This document shows positions 1 to 6,109 of a stretch of 6,455 bases of DNA, piece after piece; the stretch's first letter is position 1; the number at the start of each line of letters is the position of its first letter. Under the pieces are notes generated by a model. That model saw nothing but the letters and a program-made list of their open reading frames with translations, did not search any database and had not been told where the DNA came from. This DNA comes from Salsipaludibacter sp038233055 (GTDB lineage Bacteria > Actinomycetota > Nitriliruptoria > Nitriliruptorales > Nitriliruptoraceae), in NCBI GenBank assembly GCA_038233055.1, contig JBBSMS010000173.1, positions 1 to 6,455 on the forward strand. Direction: 5' to 3'. The translations under genes were made by a program, and so were the position numbers.

Positions 1-1601
1 AGCCGGTCACTCATCCCGTACTGGGTGACCATCTCGCGGGCCAGTCCGGTGGCCTTCTGGATGTCGTCGGACGCCCCGGTGGTGACGTCGCCGATCTTGA
101 TCTCCTCGGCAACCCGGCCGCCCAGCATCATGGCCAACTTGTCGGTCAGCTCACCCCGGGTGGCATAGGACCGGTCCTCGGTCGGCAGGGCCATCGTGTA
201 GCCCCCGGCGCGACCGCGCGGGATGATCGTGATCTTGTGAACGGGGTCGTTGTGCGGCAGCGCGTGGCCCACGATGGCGTGACCGGACTCGTGGTAGGCC
301 GTGATCGCGCGTTCCTTGTCACTCATGAGCTTGGTCTTGCGCTCCGGGCCGGCGATGACGCGGTCGATCGCCTCGGCCAGTTCGGCCTGGGTGATCTCCT
401 TCTTGCCGAACCGGGCGGCCAGGATGGCGGCCTCGTTCACGAGGTTGGCCAGGTCGGCGCCGGTGAACCCCGGGGTCTGGCGCGCCAGGATCTTCAGGTC
501 GATGTCGTCGGCCAGCGGCTTGCCGCGCGAGTGGATGCGCAGGATCGCCTCACGACCGTGCAGGTCGGGGCGGTCGACCGTGATCTGGCGGTCGAAGCGG
601 CCGGGACGCAACAGGGCCGGGTCGAGGATGTCGGGGCGGTTGGTCGCGGCGATCAGGATCACCGCGGTGCGCTGGTCGAAACCGTCCATCTCCACCAGCA
701 GCTGGTTCAGGGTCTGTTCACGCTCGTCGTGGCCGCCGCCCATGCCGGCGCCACGGTGGCGACCGACGGCGTCGATCTCGTCCATGAAGATGATCGCGGG
801 GGCGTTCTCCTTGGCCTGCTCGAACAGGTCACGGACCCGCGAGGCACCGACACCGACGAACATCTCCACGAAGTCGGAGCCAGAGATGGTGAAGAACGGC
901 ACGCCCGCCTCGCCGGCGACCGCCCGTGCCAGCAGGGTCTTGCCGGTCCCGGGCGGGCCGAACAGCAACGCGCCCTTGGGGATCTTGGCGCCCATGGCCT
1001 GGAACTTGCCCGGGTTCTCGAGGAAGTCCTTGATCTCGCGCAGTTCCTCGATCGCCTCCTCGGCGCCGGCGACGTCGGCGAAGGTGACCTTGGGGGCGTC
1101 CTTGTTGACCAACTTGGCCTTGGACTTGCCGAACTGCATGACCCGGCCGCCACCGCCCTGCATCTGTTGCATGAGGAAGAAGAACAGCCCGAAGATCAGC
1201 ACGAACGGCAGCATCTGGAGCAGGAACGTGAAGATCGTGGAGTCCTGCTCCGGGTTGATCCGGAGCTCTTCGATGTTCCCGTCGGCGACGAGTTGGCCGA
1301 TCTGGTCGCCGTTGATGGCCTCGGAGTAGGTCGTGGCGAACGGCACCGTCTCGGAGCCGTCGCGGTACTCACCGGTGATGGTGAACGACCGCAGGCCGAT
1401 CTCAAGGCCCTGGGTCGCGTTCTCGGCGTCCAGGTCCTGTCCCGTGAGTTGACCGTCCTCGGCCAACTGCAGGAACTGCGTGACCGGGATCTCTTCCGGG
1501 GCCGTCGCCGCGTTGAAGATGTTGAACGCGAACAGCATCACCAGGACGAGCACGGCGATCCACACGAACGGGCCACGGAGCAATCGCTGGGAGGTCTTCA
1601 C
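1..1601 (-). CDS. ftsH: ATP-dependent zinc metalloprotease FtsH (C-terminus beyond window)
   Basis: This is the membrane-anchored AAA+ protease that extracts and degrades misassembled membrane proteins and some soluble regulators. The first 533 codons are visible. In order: TM1 about residues 12-29, an extracytoplasmic domain about 30-120, TM2 about 122-145, Walker A GPPGTGKT at 215-222, pore motif FVG at 248-250, Walker B IIFMDEID at 270-277, the second region of homology with RPGRFDR at 332-338 carrying both arginine fingers, zinc motif HESGH at 437-441, and the probable third zinc ligand D513 in GASDDI. All key residues are intact. Roughly 100 or more C-terminal residues lie outside the window, judging from the usual family length. 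The GTG at 1601 is the only usable start: no ATG, GTG or TTG lies between it and an in-frame upstream TGA. A GGGAAAGG ribosome-binding site at 1612-1619 sits 10 nt upstream, slightly long spacing. A candidate promoter lies about 180 nt upstream. Confidence 0.98.
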   Translation of the reverse strand, partial: MKTSQRLLRGPFVWIAVLVLVMLFAFNIFNAATAPEEIPVTQFLQLAEDGQLTGQDLDAENATQGLEIGLRSFTITGEYRDGSETVPFATTYSEAINGDQIGQLVADGNIEELRINPEQDSTIFTFLLQMLPFVLIFGLFFFLMQQMQGGGGRVMQFGKSKAKLVNKDAPKVTFADVAGAEEAIEELREIKDFLENPGKFQAMGAKIPKGALLFGPPGTGKTLLARAVAGEAGVPFFTISGSDFVEMFVGVGASRVRDLFEQAKENAPAIIFMDEIDAVGRHRGAGMGGGHDEREQTLNQLLVEMDGFDQRTAVILIAATNRPDILDPALLRPGRFDRQITVDRPDLHGREAILRIHSRGKPLADDIDLKILARQTPGFTGADLANLVNEAAILAARFGKKEITQAELAEAIDRVIAGPERKTKLMSDKERAITAYHESGHAIVGHALPHNDPVHKITIIPRGRAGGYTMALPTEDRSYATRGELTDKLAMMLGGRVAEEIKIGDVTTGASDDIQKATGLAREMVTQYGMSDR

Positions 1602-1698
1602 GAAGGACTGGCCTTTCCCGGGGTGGTGGCGGACTGCGCCGCCCGTCCGGAGTTCATCGTCCGCCTGGTCCGCTCGGAGGGCTCTCCGGGACGGTCAT
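1598..1698 (-). other. Two tiny overlapping leader ORFs ahead of ftsH
   Basis: Seen in sequence: an ATG at 1698-1696 opens a 14-codon frame ending in TGA at 1656-1654. That stop overlaps the ATG (1657-1655) of a second frame of 19 codons. The second frame ends in TGA at 1600-1598, which overlaps the ftsH start as GTGA. The junctions are therefore ATGA and GTGA, the geometry of translational coupling. Against reality: the first ATG has no Shine-Dalgarno match, the second has only AGGCGG with 3-nt spacing, and short open frames are common by chance in GC-rich DNA. A 5-bp stem (1628-1632 with 1639-1643) lies inside the second frame, just upstream of the ftsH ribosome-binding site. Coding status is unproven. 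Confidence 0.22.
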
Positions 1699-1779
1699 TG
1701 GTGGCCGTGATCCCGGTCCGACCCGGACGCCTCGGCGGCGTGCGCGACGGGTGCGACGGTCGGAATCAGGTGAACGGAC

Positions 1780-1788
1780 ATCGTATCA
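1780..1788 (-). promoter_or_regulatory. Candidate extended -10 promoter for ftsH
   Basis: On the minus strand this reads TGATACGAT, which is a TGN extension followed by the -10 hexamer TACGAT (TAnnnT type). No TTGAC-like -35 hexamer is found 16-18 bp upstream, which is tolerated at extended -10 promoters. Transcription would begin near 1773 and give an ftsH leader of about 170 nt. It lies in one of the few AT-containing patches of the gap and points toward ftsH. The assignment rests on motif and position only. Confidence 0.45.
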
Positions 1789-1849
1789 GGGGGTTCGGCA
1801 GTGCCTTCGGCCCGGATTGGCCGGAGACGTCGGATCTGCGCCCCCCGGA

Positions 1850-1864
1850 CACAGGCAACCTGTG
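1850..1864. promoter_or_regulatory. 15-bp perfect inverted repeat, possible operator
   Basis: The plus strand reads CACAGG-CAA-CCTGTG: perfect 6-bp arms around a 3-bp centre. It lies about 60 bp upstream of the candidate ftsH -10 element and about 115 bp beyond the nitroreductase stop. A T-run does not follow it on either strand, so a simple intrinsic terminator is unlikely. The compact dyad would suit a dimeric DNA-binding protein. It matches neither HAIR (HspR) nor CIRCE (HrcA) as I remember those consensus sites. Chance occurrence cannot be excluded. Confidence 0.3.
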
Positions 1865-1977
1865 GGTGGTCCGCGCCGACGCGTTCGGGTGGGCCACGGC
1901 CTGGTCGCGGTGAGCCAGTTGCTGGCAGGCCTGGCGTCGCCGGTTGGCGCGCCGGTCCCGGGCAACCTGATCCAGCT

Positions 1978-2628
1978 TCAGCCGGAATTGTCCCACGGGA
2001 CGCCGAATCGGCCGTGGTGGGCGACGTCGGACGGACCACGGCGGGGGCGCGACCGGGCACTGCCCATGCGCTGCTCGTCGTCGGACACGTACCCCAGGCT
2101 GACCACGCCCACGAACGAGCGGCCGCCCGGGATGTCGAAGGCTGCGCGGACGGCGTCGTGTCGCGGGACCGGGACCCCGAAGAAGCAGGCGCCCAGCCCC
2201 TCGTCGACAGCGGTCAGGAGCATCAGCAACCCGGCCATGCCGGTGTCGACGTCCCAGTAGTCGACCGGCCAGCGATCCTCGTCGCGGTCGGCCTCGCCCT
2301 TGTCGGCCTCGGCATAGCGGTCGAGGTAGGCGTCCTTGTTGCCCAGGCACACCACCAGCACCGGCGCCTCCCGCATCCCGCGCAGCCAGTCGTCGACGTC
2401 CACGCCCGGGTCATCCCCCGAGCCATCCGTGTCGGTGGCGGCCTCCCAGTACCGGGCACGGTCCTCCACGATGTCCAGCACGAGGAAGTCCCACCCTTGG
2501 CTGAACCCGGCGGACGGCGCCCGAACGGCGTGTTCCAGCACCTGCTGCACCACCGCGGTCGGGATGGAGCGGGACGGGTCGTAGTCGCGCACCATCCGAC
2601 GTCGGCGGACCACCTCACCGAACTCCAT
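1978..2628 (-). CDS. Nitroreductase-family FMN oxidoreductase
   Basis: A protein of 216 aa of the nitroreductase fold, which is typically a homodimer using FMN and NAD(P)H; the physiological substrate is unknown. Supporting motifs: the N-terminal RRRMVRDYDP segment near residues 8-18 (FMN phosphate contacts in the family), APSAGFSQGWDF near 37-47, GMAGLLMLLTAVDEGLGACFFG near 130-151 forming the core helix and second flavin-contact strand, and VSLGY near 176-180. The basic tail ending in an HHGRFG-like segment is common in actinobacterial members. Length is normal for the family. The ATG at 2628 is preferred because GGGCGG at 2634-2639 lies 5 nt upstream; an adjacent in-frame GTG at 2631 would add one residue. 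It starts about 40 bp after the hpt stop and is probably co-transcribed with hpt, although no metabolic link to purine salvage is evident. Confidence 0.92.
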   Translation of the reverse strand: MEFGEVVRRRRMVRDYDPSRSIPTAVVQQVLEHAVRAPSAGFSQGWDFLVLDIVEDRARYWEAATDTDGSGDDPGVDVDDWLRGMREAPVLVVCLGNKDAYLDRYAEADKGEADRDEDRWPVDYWDVDTGMAGLLMLLTAVDEGLGACFFGVPVPRHDAVRAAFDIPGGRSFVGVVSLGYVSDDEQRMGSARSRPRRGPSDVAHHGRFGVPWDNSG

Positions 2629-2668
2629 CACGTCCGCCCGACGCGAGCCGTCCCGAGGTGGTCCAGCA

Positions 2669-3241
2669 TCAGGAGTACACCTCCGGGCGGAGCGTGCCGA
2701 TGAAGTCGAGGTTGCGGTAGTGCTCGTCGTAGTCCAGGCCGTAGCCGACGACGAAGACGTCCGGGACCTCGAAGCCGACGTACTTGACCGGGATCTCCAC
2801 CCGGCGCCGCGACGGCTTGGTCAGCAGGGTCATGATCTCGATCGAGGACGGCTTGCGCGAGCGCAGGTTGCCCAGCAGGTAGTCCAGCGTCAGGCCCGAG
2901 TCGATGATGTCCTCGACGATCAGGACGTCGCGGCCCTCGATCTCGGTGTCGAGGTCCTTCAGGATCCGCACGACCCCGGACGACGTCGTGGCGGCCCCGT
3001 ACGACGACACCGCCATGAAGTCCACGCTCGTGGGGATCGTGATCCGCCGTGCGAGGTCCGACATCAGCACGTAGGCGCCCTTGAGGACCCCCACGATCAG
3101 CAGGTCCTCGACCTCGGCGTAGTCCTGATCGATCTCGGCGGCCAGCGCGTCCAGGCGGGCGCGGATGTCGGCCGACGACACCAGCACCTCCTCGACGTCG
3201 TCGGCGAACGCCGGCGGGAGCGAGTCGAGGTCATCGTTCAC
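2669..3241 (-). CDS. hpt: Hypoxanthine(-guanine) phosphoribosyltransferase
   Basis: Purine salvage enzyme that transfers the phosphoribosyl group of PRPP to hypoxanthine, and probably guanine, giving IMP or GMP in the cytoplasm. Its 190 aa is a normal bacterial length. Key elements are present: LKGA at 53-56 (pyrophosphate loop), SY at 80-81 in the flexible loop, the PRPP signature VLIVEDIIDSGLT at 106-118 with the E110/D111 pair, K153 (purine contact), and VGYGLD with D170 corresponding to the metal-binding aspartate late in human HPRT. The start is GTG at 3241, supported by GAGGA at 3248-3252 with 6-nt spacing. It lies downstream of tilS across 152 bp and upstream of the nitroreductase gene. 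The tilS-hpt pairing is widely conserved in bacteria. Confidence 0.97.
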   Translation of the reverse strand: MNDDLDSLPPAFADDVEEVLVSSADIRARLDALAAEIDQDYAEVEDLLIVGVLKGAYVLMSDLARRITIPTSVDFMAVSSYGAATTSSGVVRILKDLDTEIEGRDVLIVEDIIDSGLTLDYLLGNLRSRKPSSIEIMTLLTKPSRRRVEIPVKYVGFEVPDVFVVGYGLDYDEHYRNLDFIGTLRPEVYS

Positions 3242-3247
3242 GAAGGG

Positions 3248-3252
3248 TCCTC
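3248..3252 (-). promoter_or_regulatory. Ribosome-binding site fixing the hpt GTG start
   Basis: On the minus strand GAGGA stands 6 nt before the GTG at 3241. It is among the best-spaced Shine-Dalgarno matches of the window and supports GTG as the true start of hpt. Another GTG 13 nt further upstream is out of frame. Confidence 0.7.
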
Positions 3253-3318
3253 ACGGGAGGGAGCAACCGCACGCACACCAGCCCGTCGTCGCGGGACCGG
3301 TCGAGCCCGGTGGCGCCC

Positions 3319-3324
3319 AGCCTA
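3319..3324 (-). promoter_or_regulatory. Weak candidate -10 element upstream of hpt
   Basis: The minus strand reads TAGGCT (TAnnnT pattern) about 78 nt before the hpt start, inside the 152-bp tilS-hpt gap. No recognisable -35 hexamer sits at 16-18 bp spacing and there is no TG extension. It may allow hpt to be expressed separately from tilS, but the evidence is a single hexamer. Confidence 0.22.
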
Positions 3325-3331
3325 ATCGGCA

Positions 3332-3348
3332 GCCACCCACCCGGTGGC
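3332..3348 (-). other. GC-rich hairpin downstream of tilS
   Basis: A 6-bp stem (3332-3337 pairing with 3343-3348, GCCACC/GGTGGC) with a 5-nt loop lies about 45 nt beyond the tilS stop. There is no U-tract after it, so a classical intrinsic terminator is not shown. It could attenuate read-through or be incidental in GC-rich sequence. Confidence 0.2.
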
Positions 3349-3393
3349 GGCAGCCCCAGGCCCCGGACGGATCGTCGGCCGTGTCGTGGGCGG

Positions 3394-4875
3394 TCAGCGC
3401 AGTCGGCGGATGGCGAGGTGGAGTTGGGGGACCGCCCGCCCGGTCCGCAGCGCCGGCTTGTCGGCGACCAGCCCGGGCACCCACAGCACCCGGTCCTCGG
3501 TGGCGACGACCGGAAGCAGGTCCCGGGTCGGACGCGGCACCCCGGCGTCCACGAAGACGTCCTGGAGCTTGCGGGTGCCGCCGCCGGTCACCACCCGGTC
3601 GCCGGGGCGGCGTGGGCGCACGATCAGCCGCGGGATCCGTTCGCCCAGCCCACCGAGCACGACCTGGCAGCGGTCCCGATGGCCGCCGGGCGGCGCGAGG
3701 TCCTCGGGGATCCGGGACGTCGGCGGCTGCCACGACGACAACAGGCCGAGTTGCGGGGCCCGACCGGCGCTGGCCTCGGACGTGGCTTCCAGCATCCAGT
3801 TGGCGGACGGCCATGCCGTCCGGCCGTCCACGACCATGTCGACGTGAGCCGGCCGGGCCAGGTCCAGCGGCGCGATCGCGAGCCACCCACCCGCAGCCAC
3901 GGCCTCGGCCCCGGGCAGGTCGATCGACCCACGCACCAGCGCACGGACCGCCTCGACCTCGGCCGCCGTCGGAGGCATCGGATCCGATCGCACGGCCAGC
4001 ACCAGTGCCCGCACCAGCCGTCGCCCGGCCGCCGCCGGGAGGTCGACCAGCAGCTCCAGGGGCACGGCCCGGACCGGGCCGACCCGTCGCGAGCTGGACG
4101 CCACCAGGTCGTCGGTCATGGATCCCAGCCACGCCTCGTCGTCGCGGGCGAGGTCGGCCAGGCGCGACAGCGCACCGACGATGTCGGGGCCGAGCCCGGC
4201 AAAGCCCGGCATCACCTCGTGGCGGAGGCGGTTGCGAGCCAGGCTGGTGTCGTCATTGGTCGGATCGCTCGCCACCTCCAGCCCTTCGTTGGCGACAAAG
4301 GCGTGCAGGTCGCGACGACGGACTCGCAGCAGCGGACGGCAGCGGCCCTGCGCGCCCGGGTCGATGCCGGCGAGGCCGGCCACGCCCGTCCCCCGCGCCA
4401 GCCGCAGCAGCAGGGTCTCGGCCTGGTCGTCGGCGCTGTGGCCGGTCAGCACCCAACGCGCCCGCACCGCACGGGCGGCCCGCTCCAGCGCAGCCCACCG
4501 CTGGAGCCGCGCCGCCGCCTCGGGACCGGTCCCGGTGGGCTCGACGGTGACGTCCTCGATCGCCAGGTCCACGCCCAGGAAGCGGGCGGTCGTGGAGACG
4601 GCGGCGACGTCGGCGCGGTCGTCGCGCAGGCCGTGCCGCACGTGCACCAGGCGGAGGGTGAGGTCGGGACGGGCTTCGGCGACCAGGAACGCCAGCGCGG
4701 TCGAGTCCGGACCGCCGGAGACCGCGACCACGACCGCGGCCTCGGCCGGGACGACCCGCAGGCCGGCGCCGGTGGCCGTCACGAGCTCGTCGCGCGACAG
4801 CCCGGTCGGCAGCGCCCCGATCACGTCGTCGGTGCCCACCTCAACCCCACCTGGCGACGTGGCCCATGCTGGCAT
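3394..4875 (-). CDS. tilS: tRNA(Ile)-lysidine synthetase TilS
   Basis: ATP-dependent enzyme that attaches lysine to C34 of the CAU-anticodon tRNA-Ile, so that it reads AUA and is charged with isoleucine. It is cytoplasmic. Seen in the 493-aa frame: the PP-loop SGGPDS at 53-58, HVRHGLR at 78-84, TGHSADDQAET at 144-154, and PTN (205-207) followed by RNRLRHEVMP at 214-223. A helical linker follows. A complete C-terminal substrate-binding domain has RPRRPGDRV at 420-428, KLQDVFVDAGVPR at 436-448 and WVPGL at 465-469. Many actinobacterial TilS proteins are shorter, from memory, so the full C-terminal domain is notable. The start is uncertain. The ATG at 4875 has a G-rich tract directly against it, whereas an in-frame GTG at 4839 has AGGTGG 7 nt upstream; that start would give 481 aa. 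It follows the metalloprotease gene by 27 bp (63 bp with the GTG start), probably in one transcript. Confidence 0.96.
   Translation of the reverse strand: MPAWATSPGGVEVGTDDVIGALPTGLSRDELVTATGAGLRVVPAEAAVVVAVSGGPDSTALAFLVAEARPDLTLRLVHVRHGLRDDRADVAAVSTTARFLGVDLAIEDVTVEPTGTGPEAAARLQRWAALERAARAVRARWVLTGHSADDQAETLLLRLARGTGVAGLAGIDPGAQGRCRPLLRVRRRDLHAFVANEGLEVASDPTNDDTSLARNRLRHEVMPGFAGLGPDIVGALSRLADLARDDEAWLGSMTDDLVASSSRRVGPVRAVPLELLVDLPAAAGRRLVRALVLAVRSDPMPPTAAEVEAVRALVRGSIDLPGAEAVAAGGWLAIAPLDLARPAHVDMVVDGRTAWPSANWMLEATSEASAGRAPQLGLLSSWQPPTSRIPEDLAPPGGHRDRCQVVLGGLGERIPRLIVRPRRPGDRVVTGGGTRKLQDVFVDAGVPRPTRDLLPVVATEDRVLWVPGLVADKPALRTGRAVPQLHLAIRRLR
4845..4852 (-). promoter_or_regulatory. Shine-Dalgarno site favouring an internal tilS start
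   Basis: The minus strand reads AGGTGGGG, with the AGGTGG core 7 nt ahead of an in-frame GTG at 4839-4837 (codon 13 of the longest frame). The ATG at 4875 instead has a GGGGAAGGG tract (4876-4884) immediately against it, which is poorly spaced. Codons 1-12 show no TilS motif. Confidence 0.4.
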
Positions 4876-4902
4876 CCCTTCCCCGCGTTCCCGTGCCGCC
4901 GA

Positions 4903-5916
4903 TCACCCGGCAGTGCGATCCACCCACGCGGCCGGCTCGTCGAGTTCCTCGGTCCGCGGCAGGTTCGCCGGGTCGGCGAAGGCGCGGTTGAGGGTGTCGA
5001 TGCCGCCCAGGTCGATCACGCCGCGGACGAACTTCTCGCCCTGGGCGTACTGCTTGCGCTTCATGTCCATGCCGGCGAGCGCGGTCAGGATCTTGGTGGT
5101 GAGGTCACCGCGCCGCGACTCCAGCGCCTCGCGGACCCCGTCGGGATCCGCGACGACCGACTTGGCCGCCAGGGACATGGCGGCGTTCCCATGTCCCTCC
5201 AGCAGGCTCATCAGGCCCTGGGCCCGGTCCATCACGTCCTGCTGGGGCACCGTCAGGATCGTGTCCAGCAGCGGCTTCACCGAGCCGGTCCGGCTGACCT
5301 CGCGGATCACCCCGGGCAGGCTGGTCGCCACCTCCATCAGGCGGTCGGGATCCAGTTGCGACTCGTCCACGTACTCGTCGAGCAGCCCGCGCAGGTGGTC
5401 GCCCAGCCACGGCGTGCCGTCGAACTGGAGGCGATGCACGATCTCGTGCAGCACGACGCTGCGTCGCAGGTCGTCCGCCCGTTCGCCGAACTCGGTGGCG
5501 AGGTCGAGCACGTTCGGCCCCACGATCACGAGTTGCCCGGTCCCGCTGCCAGCCAGCGGCAGGATGAACTGGCCCAGCACCTTGGTGGACAACAACCCGA
5601 ACAGCGCCCCCAACTGGGTGCTGAGCACGCGACCGGCCAGGGCCGACGAGCGTGGCAGACGGTCGGACAGGCGGGTAACCAGCGGTGCCACGGTCTCGAG
5701 GTTGGCACGGATCCAGCCCAACCGTCCCACCACCCGGCCACGGGTCGGGGACAGGTCGGCGCCCAGTCCGGTCCAGTCGCGCGCCGCGCGGTCCAACTCC
5801 CCCCACTCGGCGGCGACCCGGCTCTTGAGGTCGGTCGCCGCGGCCGGGTCGGAGACGACTCCGGGCAGCAGCATGCGGGCGGCCGAGAGTGCGGCGGGGA
5901 GGTCGATCATGGGCAT
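4903..5916 (-). CDS. Zincin-type metalloprotease homologue, DUF2342/TIGR03624-like
   Basis: A 337-aa protein that I assign to the actinobacterial family annotated as zinc-dependent metalloprotease or 'coenzyme F420 biosynthesis-associated' protein (DUF2342). Evidence is the HEIVH motif at 157-161 (HExxH: two zinc ligands and a catalytic glutamate) inside a helix following VVL, a family-typical LLEGHGNA segment around 239-246 that could supply a further ligand, and a basic KRKQY segment near 294-298 ahead of the C-terminus. The short hydrophobic stretch around 100-125 is not a convincing TM segment and no signal peptide is present, so it is probably cytoplasmic. Its substrate is unknown. The position directly upstream of tilS matches Rv3626c in Mycobacterium tuberculosis (from memory). 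The ATG at 5916 is chosen because AGGA lies 5 nt upstream; a second in-frame ATG is two codons further in. Confidence 0.9.
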   Translation of the reverse strand: MPMIDLPAALSAARMLLPGVVSDPAAATDLKSRVAAEWGELDRAARDWTGLGADLSPTRGRVVGRLGWIRANLETVAPLVTRLSDRLPRSSALAGRVLSTQLGALFGLLSTKVLGQFILPLAGSGTGQLVIVGPNVLDLATEFGERADDLRRSVVLHEIVHRLQFDGTPWLGDHLRGLLDEYVDESQLDPDRLMEVATSLPGVIREVSRTGSVKPLLDTILTVPQQDVMDRAQGLMSLLEGHGNAAMSLAAKSVVADPDGVREALESRRGDLTTKILTALAGMDMKRKQYAQGEKFVRGVIDLGGIDTLNRAFADPANLPRTEELDEPAAWVDRTAG

Positions 5917-5934
5917 GGCCGTCCTGGAAGTGGT

Positions 5935-5958
5935 GGGGGACGTGGCGGGGGACGTGGC
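5935..5958. repeat. Perfect 12-bp tandem duplication upstream of the metalloprotease gene
   Basis: On the plus strand GGGGGACGTGGC occurs twice in succession (5935-5946 and 5947-5958), and the next bases continue G-rich with GGGCGGGTGG. The repeat ends 19 bp before the metalloprotease ATG, in the likely leader or promoter zone. It may be a slippage product or a paired protein-binding site; the sequence does not say which. Confidence 0.6.
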
Positions 5959-6059
5959 GGGCGGGTGGTCTGGCCGCGACGACCGTCAGGGCGCCGGACG
6001 CGGCGGTGGTGGCTCGAACCCGCAGGGGGTGACCGGGCACCGCCCCAACGGTCGCGTGC

Positions 6060-6080
6060 GGGCCGCCGACATGCCGGCCC
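6060..6080 (-). other. Hairpin downstream of the small membrane protein gene
   Basis: GGGCCG (6060-6065) can pair with CGGCCC (6075-6080) around a 9-nt loop, about 30 nt after the stop codon at 6110-6112. The stem is GC-rich but lacks a U-tract. It may be a weak terminator or an RNA 3'-end structure, or incidental. Confidence 0.2.
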
Positions 6081-6109
6081 GAGCGGCCGACCGGTGGCGA
6101 CGAGCCGAC

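Larger units (their letters stand above)
1602..1977. other. 376-bp intergenic region upstream of ftsH
   Basis: No convincing gene of normal length lies here. Open frames crossing it on the plus strand continue as antisense shadows of ftsH, and those on the minus strand are out of frame with both neighbours. What it holds: the inverted repeat at 1850-1864, the extended -10 at 1780-1788, the leader ORFs at 1598-1698 and the ftsH ribosome-binding site at 1612-1619. I see no tRNA-like cloverleaf and no hairpin with a U-tract that would terminate the nitroreductase transcript. Confidence 0.6.

Noticed and set aside
237..1913. A 558-codon open frame on the plus strand
   Set aside because: It is the antisense shadow of ftsH and its leader. 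FtsH on the minus strand has every catalytic motif in order; this frame has none.
1766..2350. Minus-strand open frames overlapping the nitroreductase end and the ftsH gap
   Set aside because: They are out of frame with the nitroreductase, arginine- and proline-rich, and have no motif or convincing ribosome-binding site.
4636..4656. TilS motif HVRHGLR instead of the common HVDHGLR
   Set aside because: This position varies in the family (E. coli has HVHHGLS), so the change does not imply lost activity.
6005..6035. A GGTTCGAG string on the minus strand resembling a tRNA T-loop
   Set aside because: The flanking bases do not form a T-arm stem, and no matching acceptor, D or anticodon arms are found upstream.
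5105..6040. A 311-codon minus-strand frame overlapping the metalloprotease gene
   Set aside because: It is the alternative frame of the same region; only the 4903-5916 frame encodes HEIVH and the family-like segments.
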